From contig NZ_CP126994.1 in NCBI RefSeq assembly GCF_030252425.1, positions 3,157,001 to 3,221,000 of the forward strand: a stretch of 64,000 nt of DNA, given 5' to 3'. A program made the translations under genes and the position numbers. Source of the stretch: Acidisoma sp. PAMC 29798. Its GTDB lineage: Bacteria; Pseudomonadota; Alphaproteobacteria; Acetobacterales; Acetobacteraceae. This document shows, piece after piece, positions 27,616-36,675 of the stretch; the stretch's first letter is position 1; every line of letters begins with the position of its first letter. Below the pieces are notes generated by a model that worked only from the letters and a program-made list of their open reading frames with translations, ran no database searches and was not told the origin of the DNA.

Positions 27616-28250
27616 CCATCACAGTCGCGATCGACGGACCCGCCGCCTCCGGCAAAGGCACCCTTGCACGTCGCCTCGCGGCCATCCTCGGGATTCCCCA
27701 TCTTGATACGGGGCTGCTGTATCGCGCCGTCGGCCGTCGGGTGCTCGATGGCGACGGAGACCCTGCCGACCCAATGGCTGCCGCCCAAGCCGCGCGCGCA
27801 CTGGTGCCGGCGGACCTTCAGCGGTCCGACTTGCGCGGGCCCGCTGCGGATTCCGCCTCTGCGGCTGTCGCCTCGGTACCAGAAGTGCGCGCGGCGCTTT
27901 TGGAGTTTCAGCGACAGTTCGCGGCCAAAGGCGCGGTGCTCGACGGCCGCGATATCGGCACGGTGGTCTTGCCGGATGCGCCGGTCAAACTGTTCGTGAC
28001 CGCCAGCCTGGAGGTTCGCGCCCAGCGGCGATATCGGGAGCTTGTCGCGCGTCACGGCGTGGTGCCCGATATCGTGATCGTCCGCGCCGACATGGCGGCA
28101 CGGGACGAAGCCGACAGCAGCCGCGCGGCGGCACCGCTGCGACCGGCCGAGACTGCGGTCATCCTCGATACCAGCGACTTGAGTGCCGATGAGGCCCTAG
28201 CCCGAGCCGAGGCGATTGTCCGCTGGAAGCTTGGCGCAGACCGGGATTGA
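27612..28250 (+). CDS. cmk: Cytidylate kinase
   Basis: 212 residues. P-loop [10 protein letters not shown] (8-17), [10 protein letters not shown], and [12 protein letters not shown] are all diagnostic of CMP kinase, which phosphorylates CMP and dCMP. Standard length. The ATG overlaps the aroA stop (ATGA), and rpsA follows after 227 bases: aroA-cmk-rpsA is a conserved proteobacterial order. Confidence 0.97.
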   Translation: MTITVAIDGPAASGKGTLARRLAAILGIPHLDTGLLYRAVGRRVLDGDGDPADPMAAAQAARALVPADLQRSDLRGPAADSASAAVASVPEVRAALLEFQRQFAAKGAVLDGRDIGTVVLPDAPVKLFVTASLEVRAQRRYRELVARHGVVPDIVIVRADMAARDEADSSRAAAPLRPAETAVILDTSDLSADEALARAEAIVRWKLGADRD

Positions 28251-28477
28251 CGGCAGGCAACGCCCCGTCATCCGCCTTTCGCTTGACTTGACCACGCGTC
28301 GGCGTATCTCTCCGCCACGCGCTCCTCATACCGTCGCTGTAACGGACGGGCGCGCATCTCATCGGTCCGCCATTGTGCGGGCAAGCCGTGTCCGCCCGGG
28401 ATGGTCCCGCAGGCTGTGGCGCGCAGACCCCGGCGCGGCTTACCCCGCGCCATCTGATCAAGGACAGAAATAGCCAC

Positions 28478-30199
28478 ATGTCAGCCAGTGCCGCCCTCCG
28501 CGAACGCGATCTTTCGGCGGAGGAGGATTTCGCGTCCCTTCTCGATGAGACCCTTGGCCGTGACACCGGGTTTGACGGTTCCGTCGTCTCCGGCCGCGTG
28601 CTTCGCGTTACCGACGATGCCGTTATCGTCGATGTCGGTCTCAAGAGCGAAGGCCGCGTCCCCCTCAAGGAATTCGGCCCCCCGGGTCAGAAGCCCGAAG
28701 TCGCCATCGGCGACGTGGTCGAGCTTTATGTCGAGCGTTACGAGGACCGGGACGGCACCATCGTTCTGTCGCGCGAGAAGGCTCGCCGCGAGGAGTCTTG
28801 GTCGAACCTCGAGAAGGCCCATGCCGCGAACCAGCGCGTCAACGGCACCATCTATAGCCGCGTCAAGGGTGGCTTCACCGTCGACCTCGGCGGCGCCGTG
28901 GCCTTCCTTCCGGGCAGCCAAGTCGATATCCGCCCCGTGCGCGACGTCGGCCCGCTCATGGGCACGCCGCAGCCCTTCCAGATCCTCAAGATGGATCGCG
29001 CCCGTGGCAACATCGTCGTGTCGCGCCGCGCCGTTCTCGAAGAGACCCGCGCTGAGCAGCGCAGCGAACTGATCCAGGGCCTTAAGGAAGGTATGATCCT
29101 GGACGGCGTCGTGAAGAACATCACCGACTACGGCGCCTTCGTCGATCTGGGCGGCGTAGACGGCCTGTTGCACGTCACCGACATCGCCTGGCGCCGCATC
29201 AACCACCCGTCCGAGGCGTTGCAGATCGGCCAGCCCGTCAAGGTGCAGGTCATCCGCTTCAACCAGGAAACTCAGCGCATCAGCCTCGGCATGAAGCAGC
29301 TTGAGATCGATCCCTGGGAAGGCGTCGCCGCCAAGTACCCGCCTGGTGCGAAGTATTCGGGCCGCGTCACCAACATCACCGACTACGGCGCCTTCGTGGA
29401 GTTGGAGCCCGGCGTCGAGGGTCTGGTGCACGTCTCGGAAATGTCCTGGACCAAGAAGAACGTCCATCCCGGCAAGATCGTCGCGACCAGCCAGGAAGTC
29501 GACGTGCTGGTGCTCGACGTGGATGCCGGCAAGCGCCGCATTTCGCTCGGCCTCAAGCAGGTTCAGCGCAATCCTTGGGAGCAGTTCGTCGAGGAGCATC
29601 CGGTCGGCACCGAGATCGAGGGCGAAATCCGCAACATCACGGAATTCGGCCTGTTCATCGGCATCACCGCAGACATCGACGGCATGGCCCACATGTCCGA
29701 CCTGTCTTGGGACGAAGCCGGCGAGACCGCCATCGCCAACTACAACAAGGGCGATATCATCAAGGCGAAGGTGCTCGACGTCGATGTCGAGAAGGAGCGC
29801 ATCAGCCTCGGGATCAAGCAGCTTCGCGATGATCCGGCGGCCGGCGTGTTCGATCGCGTCCACAAGGGCGACATCGTCACCTGTATCGTCACGGCCGTTC
29901 AGGCCAATGGCGTCGAGGTCTCGGTCGATGACGTCCTCACGGGCTTCATCCGCCGCGCCGAGTTGGCCCGCGACAAGGGCGATCAGCGCCCCGACCGCTT
30001 CGCCGTCGGCGAGAAGGTCGATGCCAAGATCCTCTCCGTCGATCGCGCCGCCCGCAAGTTGGCGCTGACGATCCGCGGCAAGGAAATGGACGAGGACAAG
30101 CAGGCCGTTCAGGAATACGGCAGCGCGGACTCGGGCGCTTCCTTGGGCGATATCCTGGGAGCCGCGATCCGTCGCCGCAACCAGCAGTCCGATACCTAA
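28478..30199 (+). CDS. rpsA: 30S ribosomal protein S1
   Basis: 573 residues with about six S1 RNA-binding repeats, for example DYGAFVDLGGVDGLLHVTDI and DYGAFVELEPGVEGLVHVSE in the middle pair. It recruits mRNA to the 30S subunit. Start MSASAALRERDLSAEEDFAS at 28478 rather than the longer frame. The Shine-Dalgarno is weak (AAGGACAG about 10 bases upstream), as is usual for rpsA, which regulates its own translation. A 227-base leader separates it from cmk. An intrinsic terminator follows 18 bases after the stop. Confidence 0.97.
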   Translation: MSASAALRERDLSAEEDFASLLDETLGRDTGFDGSVVSGRVLRVTDDAVIVDVGLKSEGRVPLKEFGPPGQKPEVAIGDVVELYVERYEDRDGTIVLSREKARREESWSNLEKAHAANQRVNGTIYSRVKGGFTVDLGGAVAFLPGSQVDIRPVRDVGPLMGTPQPFQILKMDRARGNIVVSRRAVLEETRAEQRSELIQGLKEGMILDGVVKNITDYGAFVDLGGVDGLLHVTDIAWRRINHPSEALQIGQPVKVQVIRFNQETQRISLGMKQLEIDPWEGVAAKYPPGAKYSGRVTNITDYGAFVELEPGVEGLVHVSEMSWTKKNVHPGKIVATSQEVDVLVLDVDAGKRRISLGLKQVQRNPWEQFVEEHPVGTEIEGEIRNITEFGLFIGITADIDGMAHMSDLSWDEAGETAIANYNKGDIIKAKVLDVDVEKERISLGIKQLRDDPAAGVFDRVHKGDIVTCIVTAVQANGVEVSVDDVLTGFIRRAELARDKGDQRPDRFAVGEKVDAKILSVDRAARKLALTIRGKEMDEDKQAVQEYGSADSGASLGDILGAAIRRRNQQSDT

Positions 30200-30217
30200 A
30201 CCTCTACCGCTCAGAAC

Positions 30218-30257
30218 GGGCCGCCGGCGGTGCGAAAGCATCACCGGCGGCCTTTTT
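30218..30257 (+). terminator. Intrinsic terminator of rpsA
   Basis: GGGCCGCCGGCGGTGC, loop GAAA, GCATCACCGGCGGCC, then TTTTTT at 30253-30258. The stem is about 15 bp with two mismatches or wobbles. Strong terminator by eye. Confidence 0.9.
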
Positions 30258-30319
30258 TGTTGGGCGCGTTTGCACTGCGCGAAGAGTCGTTGAAAATTAA
30301 CGCCAGACTGGCTTAGTAA

Positions 30320-30497
30320 GGATCGCCGATGGGGTGAAGGATCTGCAGTCCTCCACCCCTTCTGCTCTAGCTACGCCACCCGATTTTCAGTTTTAGCTGA
30401 AAGCCAAGAAAACGTAGACGGAACAGGAAGAGGGTGATTCTCTTCACATCGGCGACCTCCTAATGGCCCCGCTGTCCCATTGACGGCGGGGCTTTTC
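30320..30497 (+). ncRNA. Candidate structured small RNA gene between rpsA and sppA
   Basis: About 178 bases with its own promoter-like sequence (TTGAAA at 30290-30295, a weak -10 TTAGTA or TAGTAA at 30313-30319) and its own strong terminator. The ends pair by CGCCGATG (30324-30331) with CATCGGCG (30447-30454). Inside are a hairpin GGGGTGAAGGA / TCCTCCACCCC (30331-30358), TTTCAG / CTGAAA (30385-30402), CTACG / CGTAG, and GAAGAG / CTCTTC (30427-30445). No protein-coding frame makes sense here. I do not recognise the family; it is not 4.5S RNA, tmRNA or a tRNA. The rest of the 436-base gap to sppA holds only a dispersed hairpin (30551-30590). Confidence 0.55.
30466..30497 (+). terminator. Intrinsic terminator of the candidate small RNA
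   Basis: GCCCCGCTGTC (30466-30476), five-base loop, GACGGCGGGGC (30482-30492), then TTTT. Eleven base pairs with one G-T wobble. It lies 266 bases after rpsA already ended at its own terminator, which implies a second transcript. Confidence 0.88.
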
Positions 30498-30550
30498 TAT
30501 TCTGAACACAAAACGAATTGATGAGAGTTTGTCGGTGTTGCCCCCGCGAG

Positions 30551-30590
30551 CACCCGTCATCCTCGGCGAAGGCCGAGGATCCACGGCTTC
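30551..30590. repeat. Dispersed-type hairpin upstream of sppA
   Basis: CACCCGTCATCCTCGGC, loop GAAG, GCCGAGGATCCACGG; the stem ATCCTCGGC / GCCGAGGAT is a perfect 9 bp. The flanks (CCGTC before, CCACGG after) resemble a hairpin repeat widespread in alphaproteobacterial intergenic DNA. Only one clear copy is in this window, so the repeat call rests on general knowledge. Confidence 0.5.
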
Positions 30591-30635
30591 CCTCGGGATG
30601 CATCACCAAGCGGAGAACCGCCTTAGTAGACGGGA

Positions 30636-31556
30636 ATGAAAATGAGCCTCGAGACCGACCTCATTCTGGATCGCCGGCGGCTCAAGCGCGGGCTCATCAC
30701 CTGGCGCGTCATCGCCATCCTAGCAGTGGTGATCGCGATCTGCGCCTTCCTCGGGCATGGCGTGGCGACCTTGCAATTCGGCCGCTACGTCGCCGTGCTG
30801 CACGTCGATGGCATCATCACCGATGACGAGAAACGCACCGATGCGGTGGCGCGTGTGGCGACCGACCCACGCGCGGTGGCGCTGATGGTGGTGATCGATA
30901 GCCCCGGCGGCTCCGTCGCGGGGGGTGAGGCGCTGCACGATGCCATCGCGAAGGTGGCGCGGGCCAAGCCAGTGGTCACCGTCATGCGCGGCACGGCGGC
31001 CTCGGCAGGCTATATGATCGCCGTGCCCGCCGCCCGTATCTTCGCGCGCAATTCGACCATCACAGGGTCGATCGGCGTGCTGATGGAAGCGCCCGAGCTG
31101 TCAGGCCTGCTCGGCAAGCTCGGGATCGATGTGCAGACGCTCGTCTCCGGCCCGCTCAAGGGTCAGCCGAGCCTGACTGCGCCCTTGAACGATCAAGGGC
31201 GGCTGGCGCTGCAATCGCTGCTGATGGATCTCTATGGCCAGTTCGTGGACATGGTCGCTCAGGGCCGTCACATGGACCGCGCGGCGGTGCTCGCCCTCGC
31301 CGATGGTCGCGCCTATTCGGGCCATCAAGCCCTGGCGCTGCACCTGATCGACGCGATCGGCGGCGAAAGCGACGCCCGCGACTGGCTCGCCAGCGCACAC
31401 CAGGTGCCAAGCAGCTTGCCCACCCGTGAGGTGAAGGACAACAGCGGCGGCTTGTCGTTTCTCGGCCTCAAGATCGGCGGCATCGCAAATCTGTTGTTTT
31501 CCCAACGACTTACGCTTGACGGCGCCTGGGCGGTCTGGCAGCCTTCAGGGGTCTGA
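30636..31556 (+). CDS. sppA: Signal peptide peptidase SppA, short S49 form
   Basis: 306 residues, one N-terminal membrane anchor (about 25-45) and a single S49 domain. The catalytic serine is in TAASAGYMIA (about residue 125) and the general-base lysine in SGPLKGQPS (about residue 172), giving the Ser-Lys dyad. It degrades cleaved signal peptides at the periplasmic face. The start is 30636 or the second Met at 30642. It precedes ihfB, as is common in alphaproteobacteria. Confidence 0.93.
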   Translation: MKMSLETDLILDRRRLKRGLITWRVIAILAVVIAICAFLGHGVATLQFGRYVAVLHVDGIITDDEKRTDAVARVATDPRAVALMVVIDSPGGSVAGGEALHDAIAKVARAKPVVTVMRGTAASAGYMIAVPAARIFARNSTITGSIGVLMEAPELSGLLGKLGIDVQTLVSGPLKGQPSLTAPLNDQGRLALQSLLMDLYGQFVDMVAQGRHMDRAAVLALADGRAYSGHQALALHLIDAIGGESDARDWLASAHQVPSSLPTREVKDNSGGLSFLGLKIGGIANLLFSQRLTLDGAWAVWQPSGV

Positions 31557-31646
31557 CACGCCCTCGACGATGCGTTCGGATAGCGAGACCGATATCGGTC
31601 AAGACGTTGCGCGCATCGTTTTAGAATTTGGGTGAAGACCAGCCGA

Positions 31647-31967
31647 ATGACGAAATCCGAGCTGATCGCAGCGCTCGCCGTCTCGAACCCTCATCTGACG
31701 GGCCGTGACGTTGAATTGATCGTGGCGACGATCTTCGACCAAATAAGTCAGGCGCTCGCGCGCGGCGAGCGGGTGGAGTTACGCGGCTTCGGCGCCTTCA
31801 CCGTCAAACAGCGCGTGGCGCGCACAGGGCGCAATCCGCGCACCGGAGAATCGGTTCCGGTCGATGAAAAAGTCGTGCCTTTCTTCAAGGCGGGCAAGGA
31901 ACTGCGCGGCCGCGTCAACAAAGGCGCCCCGGCAAGTCAGCGACGGCAGGCCCGCGCCGAGGGCTGA
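31647..31967 (+). CDS. ihfB: Integration host factor beta subunit
   Basis: 106 residues of the HU/IHF family. [18 protein letters not shown] at the start and [21 protein letters not shown] (split here by the DNA-inserting beta arm with its Pro) identify the beta subunit. It bends DNA with IhfA. I chose ATG at 31647 over the GTG at 31632 because the family begins with MTKSEL. It follows sppA by 90 bases. Confidence 0.96.
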   Translation: MTKSELIAALAVSNPHLTGRDVELIVATIFDQISQALARGERVELRGFGAFTVKQRVARTGRNPRTGESVPVDEKVVPFFKAGKELRGRVNKGAPASQRRQARAEG

Positions 31968-32003
31968 CCTTTCCGGCGGGCTCAGACTGTAGAATAAAGT
32001 AGC

Positions 32004-32315
32004 ATGTTCCGTCTCATCCCGGCCCTGATCGTCGTTCTCATTCTCGTGCTGTTCGCACTGTCGAACCGTGAAGCGGTTTCGCTCGGCTTCTGGCCAACCG
32101 ATTACAGCGCGCAGGTGCCGCTGTCGGCGGCCATCCTGGTCGGCATGGCGCTCGCCTTCTTCCTCGGCGCTGCCGTGGTTTGGGTCGAGCATCTTGGCCT
32201 CCGCCGCCGCGCCCGACGCGCGGAAGCCGCAGTCTCCCGCCTGCAGGCTCAATTGGCGCAGGCCGAGCTGCGGCAGACATCGCCCACCTTTGCCTTGCCG
32301 CCCCCCGAAGTCTGA
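32004..32315 (+). CDS. LapA-domain (DUF1049) inner-membrane protein
   Basis: 103 residues: two membrane helices (about 3-20 and 40-62) joined by a short loop with SNREAVSLGFWP, then a cytoplasmic coiled-coil tail (about 65-95). This is the LapA (YciS) fold, associated with LPS assembly control in E. coli. The position after ihfB and before pyrF is conserved across proteobacteria. Confidence 0.88.
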   Translation: MFRLIPALIVVLILVLFALSNREAVSLGFWPTDYSAQVPLSAAILVGMALAFFLGAAVVWVEHLGLRRRARRAEAAVSRLQAQLAQAELRQTSPTFALPPPEV

Positions 32316-32330
32316 TCGGGGGCGCTCACC

Positions 32331-33017
32331 TTGCCCAACCGGATCATCGCGGCGCTCGACACGACGGATCTCGCCACTGCGCAGACCTGGGCCCGGTCGC
32401 TCGCGCCCCATTGCGGCTTGATGAAGCTCGGCCTCGCCTTCTTCATGGCGCATGGTCCCGCCGGCGTTCGGGCCGTCACGGACCGGCCGGTCTTTCTCGA
32501 CCTCAAGCTGCACGACATCCCTAATACCGTCGTGGGCGCCGTATCGGCCATTCTGCCTTTGGGCGCGCGCATGCTGACGCTGCATGCGGCGGGCGGCGCG
32601 GCGATGATCGCAGCCGCACGCCGCGCGGCGGACGCGGGCGGCCCTGAGCGGCCGAAGCTGCTGGCCGTCACCGTGCTCACCAGCCTGTCAGCCGCCGCAT
32701 TGGCTGAGACAGGCGTGATGGGATCACCCTCCGAGCAGGTCCTGCGCCTGGCCAAGCTCGCCCTCGATGCCGGGGCCGATGGCTTGGTATGCAGCCCGCA
32801 GGAAGTGGCGATGCTTCGCCGCCATATCGGGCCGAACCCGCTTCTGGTCGTGCCGGGCATTCGCCCCGAAGGCGCGCCCGCCGGTGATCAGGCACGGACC
32901 ATGACGCCGCGTGAGGCCGTCTCTGCCGGTGCAGACTGGCTGGTGATCGGCCGCCCGATTACTGCCGCCGCCGACCCGGCCCTGGCTGCCGCCGCAATCG
33001 CTGCGGATATCCTGTGA
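32331..33017 (+). CDS. pyrF: Orotidine 5'-phosphate decarboxylase
   Basis: 228 residues, TIM barrel of the OMP decarboxylase family. Catalytic motif [13 protein letters not shown] (K-x-x-D) near residues 60-72 and the phosphate site PGIRPEG are intact. Last step of UMP synthesis. The start is TTG at 32331, preceded by GGGGGCG; no in-frame ATG gives the N-terminal strand [13 protein letters not shown]. It overlaps trpF by GTGA. Confidence 0.95.
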   Translation: MPNRIIAALDTTDLATAQTWARSLAPHCGLMKLGLAFFMAHGPAGVRAVTDRPVFLDLKLHDIPNTVVGAVSAILPLGARMLTLHAAGGAAMIAAARRAADAGGPERPKLLAVTVLTSLSAAALAETGVMGSPSEQVLRLAKLALDAGADGLVCSPQEVAMLRRHIGPNPLLVVPGIRPEGAPAGDQARTMTPREAVSAGADWLVIGRPITAAADPALAAAAIAADIL

Positions 33018-33706
33018 TGCGGATTAAGATCTGCGGAATCAACAGCGCCGAGGCCCTGGCCGCCGTCGTGGCAGGGCGGGCGGATTACGCCGGCTTCGTC
33101 TTCTTCGCGCGCTCGCCCCGCGTCGTGACGGCTGCCCAGGCCGCCGCGATCCGCGCCACGCAGCCGGATGCGACGCCGACCGTTGGCCTCTTTGTCGAGC
33201 CGAAGCTCGACGAGATTGCCGCCGTCTTAGCCGTGATGCCGCTCGATATCCTCCAGATCTATGCTGAGCCCGACCGCGCGCGGGAGATCCGGGGCCGCTT
33301 CGGCCGGCCCGTCTGGCTGGCGCGTGGTGTTTCCAGCCGCGCCGATCTCGCCGCCGTCGAGCGTGAGTCGGAGGGCCTGGACGGGTTGGTGATCGAATCC
33401 AAACCACCGCCCGGTGCCACCCGCCCCGGCGGCAACGCGACAGCGATCGACTGGTCCCTGCTGGCCGGTTGGTACCCCCGCTTGCCCTGGCTGCTGGCCG
33501 GCGGCCTGACACCGGACAATGTCACCGCGGCCATCGCCCGGTCGGGAACCAAGGGCGTCGATGTTTCCTCAGGCGTGGAAACACATCCAGGGGTGAAGGA
33601 TCCGGCTCTCATCACGTCCTTCATAGAAGCGTCACGAAACGCCCCGGCAGGTCTTTCGGCAGCCGGCCACGCGGAGTATGAGAGGCGCGAGCAGGGGGTT
33701 CCGTGA
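33014..33706 (+). CDS. trpF: Phosphoribosylanthranilate isomerase
   Basis: 230 residues. Begins MRIKICGIN, with the catalytic Cys in KICGI, the FVFFARSPR segment, [11 protein letters not shown] and GVDVSSGVE, all standard for TrpF. Third step of tryptophan synthesis. GTG at 33014 overlapping the pyrF stop, or the ATG at 33017. Coupled to trpB through a GTGA overlap. Confidence 0.96.
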   Translation: MMRIKICGINSAEALAAVVAGRADYAGFVFFARSPRVVTAAQAAAIRATQPDATPTVGLFVEPKLDEIAAVLAVMPLDILQIYAEPDRAREIRGRFGRPVWLARGVSSRADLAAVERESEGLDGLVIESKPPPGATRPGGNATAIDWSLLAGWYPRLPWLLAGGLTPDNVTAAIARSGTKGVDVSSGVETHPGVKDPALITSFIEASRNAPAGLSAAGHAEYERREQGVP

Positions 33707-34950
33707 ACAAGCACTTCGATACGTCGCTTTCTGGCCCGTCATCAGGTCAGAACAGCCTTCGCAATGGCCCGGACGATCGCGGCCGCTTCGGCGTCTATGG
33801 CGGGCGTTTCGTCGCCGAGACCTTGATGCCGCTCGTGTTGGACGTCGGGAAGGCCTATGAGGCCGCGCAGAACGACCCCGCCTTCCAGGCCGAGTTGGAT
33901 GGCTATCTCAAGAATTACGTCGGGCGCCCGAGCGCCCTTTGGTTCGCTGAGCGCCTGACGGCGCATTTCGGCGGCGCGAAGATCTACTTCAAGCGCGAAG
34001 ACCTCAATCACACCGGCGCGCACAAGATCAACTCCTGCATGGGCCAGATTCTGCTCGCGCGCCGCATGGGCAAGACCCGCATCATTGCCGAAACCGGGGC
34101 TGGCCAGCATGGCGTCGCGACCGCCACCGTCTGCGCTCTGTTTGGCCTGCCCTGCGCGATCTATATGGGCGCCGTCGATGTGGAGCGGCAGAAGCCAAAC
34201 GTCTTCCGGATGAAGCTCCTCGGCGCCGAGGTCAAAGCCGTCACGGCTGGCTCCGCCACGCTCAAAGACGCCATGAACGAGGCGATGCGAGATTGGGTCG
34301 CCCATGTCGACGACACCTATTACCTGATCGGTACGGCGGCAGGTCCGCACCCCTACCCTGCCATGGTGCGCGACTTCCAATGCGTCATCGGCAATGAGGC
34401 CAAGGCGCAGTTGTTCGAGGCCGAGGGGCGCTTGCCGGATGTCGCGATCGCGTCCGTCGGCGGCGGCTCGAATGCCATCGGCCTGTTCCACCCCTTCCTC
34501 GATGAGCCCTCCGTGCGCCTCATCGGCGTCGAAGCCGGCGGCCATGGCGTCGATACCGAGCAGCATGCTGCCAGCATGGCGCGCGGCACGCCCGGTGTGC
34601 TGCATGGCAACATGACCTATCTCCTCCAGACGGCGGACGGGCAGATCCAGGAAGCGCATTCGATCAGCGCCGGCCTCGACTATCCTGGCATCGGACCCGA
34701 GCATTCCTTTCTGTTCGACACCAAACGCGTGGAATACGTGCCGATCAATGACGATGAGGCGCTGGCGGCCTTCCAGCTCTGTTGTCGGGTCGAGGGTATC
34801 ATTCCCGCTCTGGAATGCGCCCATGCCCTCGCGCAGATCGGCAAGATCGCCGGTGCGATGGGTAAAGACGAGATCATCCTGATGAACATGAGCGGACGCG
34901 GCGACAAGGACATCTTTACTGTGGCCGCCCATACCGGGGTCACGCTGTGA
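33703..34950 (+). CDS. trpB: Tryptophan synthase beta chain
   Basis: 415 residues. PLP lysine in HTGAHKINS, phosphate loop GGGSNAIG, and E in AETGAGQHG are present. It condenses indole with serine using the channel shared with TrpA. The GTG start overlaps the trpF stop; the first 26 residues are a non-conserved extension before [11 protein letters not shown], so the GTG is chosen on coupling. Coupled to trpA by another GTGA. Confidence 0.97.
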   Translation: MNKHFDTSLSGPSSGQNSLRNGPDDRGRFGVYGGRFVAETLMPLVLDVGKAYEAAQNDPAFQAELDGYLKNYVGRPSALWFAERLTAHFGGAKIYFKREDLNHTGAHKINSCMGQILLARRMGKTRIIAETGAGQHGVATATVCALFGLPCAIYMGAVDVERQKPNVFRMKLLGAEVKAVTAGSATLKDAMNEAMRDWVAHVDDTYYLIGTAAGPHPYPAMVRDFQCVIGNEAKAQLFEAEGRLPDVAIASVGGGSNAIGLFHPFLDEPSVRLIGVEAGGHGVDTEQHAASMARGTPGVLHGNMTYLLQTADGQIQEAHSISAGLDYPGIGPEHSFLFDTKRVEYVPINDDEALAAFQLCCRVEGIIPALECAHALAQIGKIAGAMGKDEIILMNMSGRGDKDIFTVAAHTGVTL

Positions 34951-35777
34951 GCCGAATCGCCGCCCGTTTCGCGGCTTTGAAGCGCGAGGGGCGTGGGGCG
35001 CTTATTCCGTTCCTCGAAGCCTATGACCCGGACCTCGACACCAGCACCGCCATTTTGCACGGCATGCCGGCGGCGGGCGCCGATCTCATCGAAATCGGCA
35101 TGCCCTTCACCGACCCGATGGCGGATGGCCCGACCATTCAGCTGGCCGGCCAACGCGGGTTGAAGGCCGGCGCCACCTTGGTGGGCACCCTCGCCATGGT
35201 CGCGAAGTTTCGCCAGGTGGATGAGACGACGCCTATCATCCTGATGGGTTACCTCAACCCTATCGTGGCCTATGGGCCGGAGCGCTTCTGCAAGGACGCG
35301 GCCATAGCGGGCGTCGATGGCCTGATCGCGGTCGATCTGCCGCCCGAGGAAGCCGACCTTGTGGCGCCCTTTGCCCAGGCCGAAGGTCTCGACATCATTC
35401 GCCTGATCGCGCCGACCACGGATGACGCACGGCTGCCTTATGTCCTCGAAGGCAGTTCCGGCTTCATCTATTATGTCGCGATTGCGGGCATTACCGGCAC
35501 CCGCAGCGCCTCGACGTCCGATCTGTCCGCCGCCATCCCTCGGATTCGGCGCTTTAGTGACCTGCCGATTGCCATCGGTTTCGGCGTCCGCACGCCTGCC
35601 CAGGCGGCGGAAGCGACCACCATCGCCGATGGCGCAGTGGTGGCCTCGGCGCTTATTGAGACTCTGGCGAAGAGCCTCGACGAGAACGGCCGCGCCAAGC
35701 CCGGCACGGCGAACCTTGTGCTGGACCAAGTGCGGGATTTGGCCGCCGCCGTCCGTGGCGTGCGCGCCGCGGCCTAA
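34947..35777 (+). CDS. trpA: Tryptophan synthase alpha chain
   Basis: 276 residues, TIM barrel. The catalytic Glu is in [16 protein letters not shown] and the Asp in [14 protein letters not shown]; the phosphate site GFGVRTP is seen. It cleaves indoleglycerol phosphate. GTG start overlapping trpB; accD follows 12 bases after the stop with TAAGGAGCG as its ribosome site, so trpFBA-accD-folC reads as one operon. Confidence 0.97.
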   Translation: MSRIAARFAALKREGRGALIPFLEAYDPDLDTSTAILHGMPAAGADLIEIGMPFTDPMADGPTIQLAGQRGLKAGATLVGTLAMVAKFRQVDETTPIILMGYLNPIVAYGPERFCKDAAIAGVDGLIAVDLPPEEADLVAPFAQAEGLDIIRLIAPTTDDARLPYVLEGSSGFIYYVAIAGITGTRSASTSDLSAAIPRIRRFSDLPIAIGFGVRTPAQAAEATTIADGAVVASALIETLAKSLDENGRAKPGTANLVLDQVRDLAAAVRGVRAAA

Positions 35778-35789
35778 GGAGCGACACTC

Positions 35790-36665
35790 ATGAGTTGGCT
35801 CACCGAATTCGTTCGCCCCAAGATTCGCACCCTGCTCGGCCGCAAGGATGTGCCCGAGAATCTGTGGCATCAGTGCCCGGCCTGCCAGCAAATGATCTTC
35901 CAGCGCGATCTGGATGCGAACCTGAAGGTCTGCACCCATTGCGGCCACCACATGCGCGCCTCGGCGCGGGAACGTCTGGCCTGGACCTTCGATGACGGCG
36001 CTTTCACGATCATCGACACGCCGCGCGCACCACAGGACCCGCTGCGCTTCCGTGACCAGAAGCGGTATTCCGACCGGCTGAAGGATGCGCGGGAAAAGAC
36101 CAAGCTGGAGGAAGCGATCGTCGTCGGCCACGGCCTGCTCGGCGGCCGCAAGACCGTCGTGGCCGCCATGGCCTTTGACTTTATGGCCGGCTCCATGGGC
36201 GCCGGCGTCGGCGAAGGAATCGTCGCCGCCGCCAAGCTCGCCGTGCTGCAGCAGGCGCCGTTCATCATCTACACGGCCTCCGGCGGTGCACGCATGCAGG
36301 AAGGCGCCATCAGCCTGATGCAGATGCCGCGCACCACCATCGCCACGCAGATGGTCAAGGAAGCGGGCTTGCCCTTCATCGTGGTGCTCACCGACCCGAC
36401 CACCGGAGGCGTTACCGCGAGCTTCGCAATGCTCGGCGATATCCAGATCGCGGAACCCGGCGCCCTGATCGGTTTTGCCGGCGCCCGCGTGATCGAGCAG
36501 ACGGTGCGCGAAAAGCTGCCCGAAGGCTTCCAGCGCTCGGAATATCTGTTCGAGCACGGCATTGTGGACATGATCATCAACCGCCTCGAAATGCGCGCGA
36601 CCTTGTCCCGTCTTGTCGGCCTGCTGGCACCGGTCGCACCAGCCGCGACGGACCTCGCTGCCTAA
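35790..36665 (+). CDS. accD: Acetyl-CoA carboxylase carboxyltransferase beta subunit
   Basis: 291 residues. N-terminal zinc ribbon with CPACQQMIF and CTHCGHHM (four Cys), then the crotonase-fold carboxyltransferase domain with SGGARMQEG and PTTGGVTASFAMLGD. With AccA it transfers CO2 from carboxybiotin to acetyl-CoA for fatty acid synthesis. The trpA-accD-folC order is typical of alphaproteobacteria. Confidence 0.97.
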   Translation: MSWLTEFVRPKIRTLLGRKDVPENLWHQCPACQQMIFQRDLDANLKVCTHCGHHMRASARERLAWTFDDGAFTIIDTPRAPQDPLRFRDQKRYSDRLKDAREKTKLEEAIVVGHGLLGGRKTVVAAMAFDFMAGSMGAGVGEGIVAAAKLAVLQQAPFIIYTASGGARMQEGAISLMQMPRTTIATQMVKEAGLPFIVVLTDPTTGGVTASFAMLGDIQIAEPGALIGFAGARVIEQTVREKLPEGFQRSEYLFEHGIVDMIINRLEMRATLSRLVGLLAPVAPAATDLAA

Positions 36666-36675
36666 GGCCAAAACG

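Noticed and set aside
28481-30244. 587-codon frame antisense to rpsA
   Set aside because: Biased composition (Asp/His/Val/Leu) and perfect antisense register with S1 repeats explain it; no ribosome site.
30318-30380. Possible tRNA on the minus strand (a Cys-like anticodon loop CTGCAGA within a GGA/TCC stem)
   Set aside because: No T-arm (GGTTCGAATCC-like) follows and the D-arm is too short. The segment is better explained as a hairpin of the plus-strand RNA candidate.
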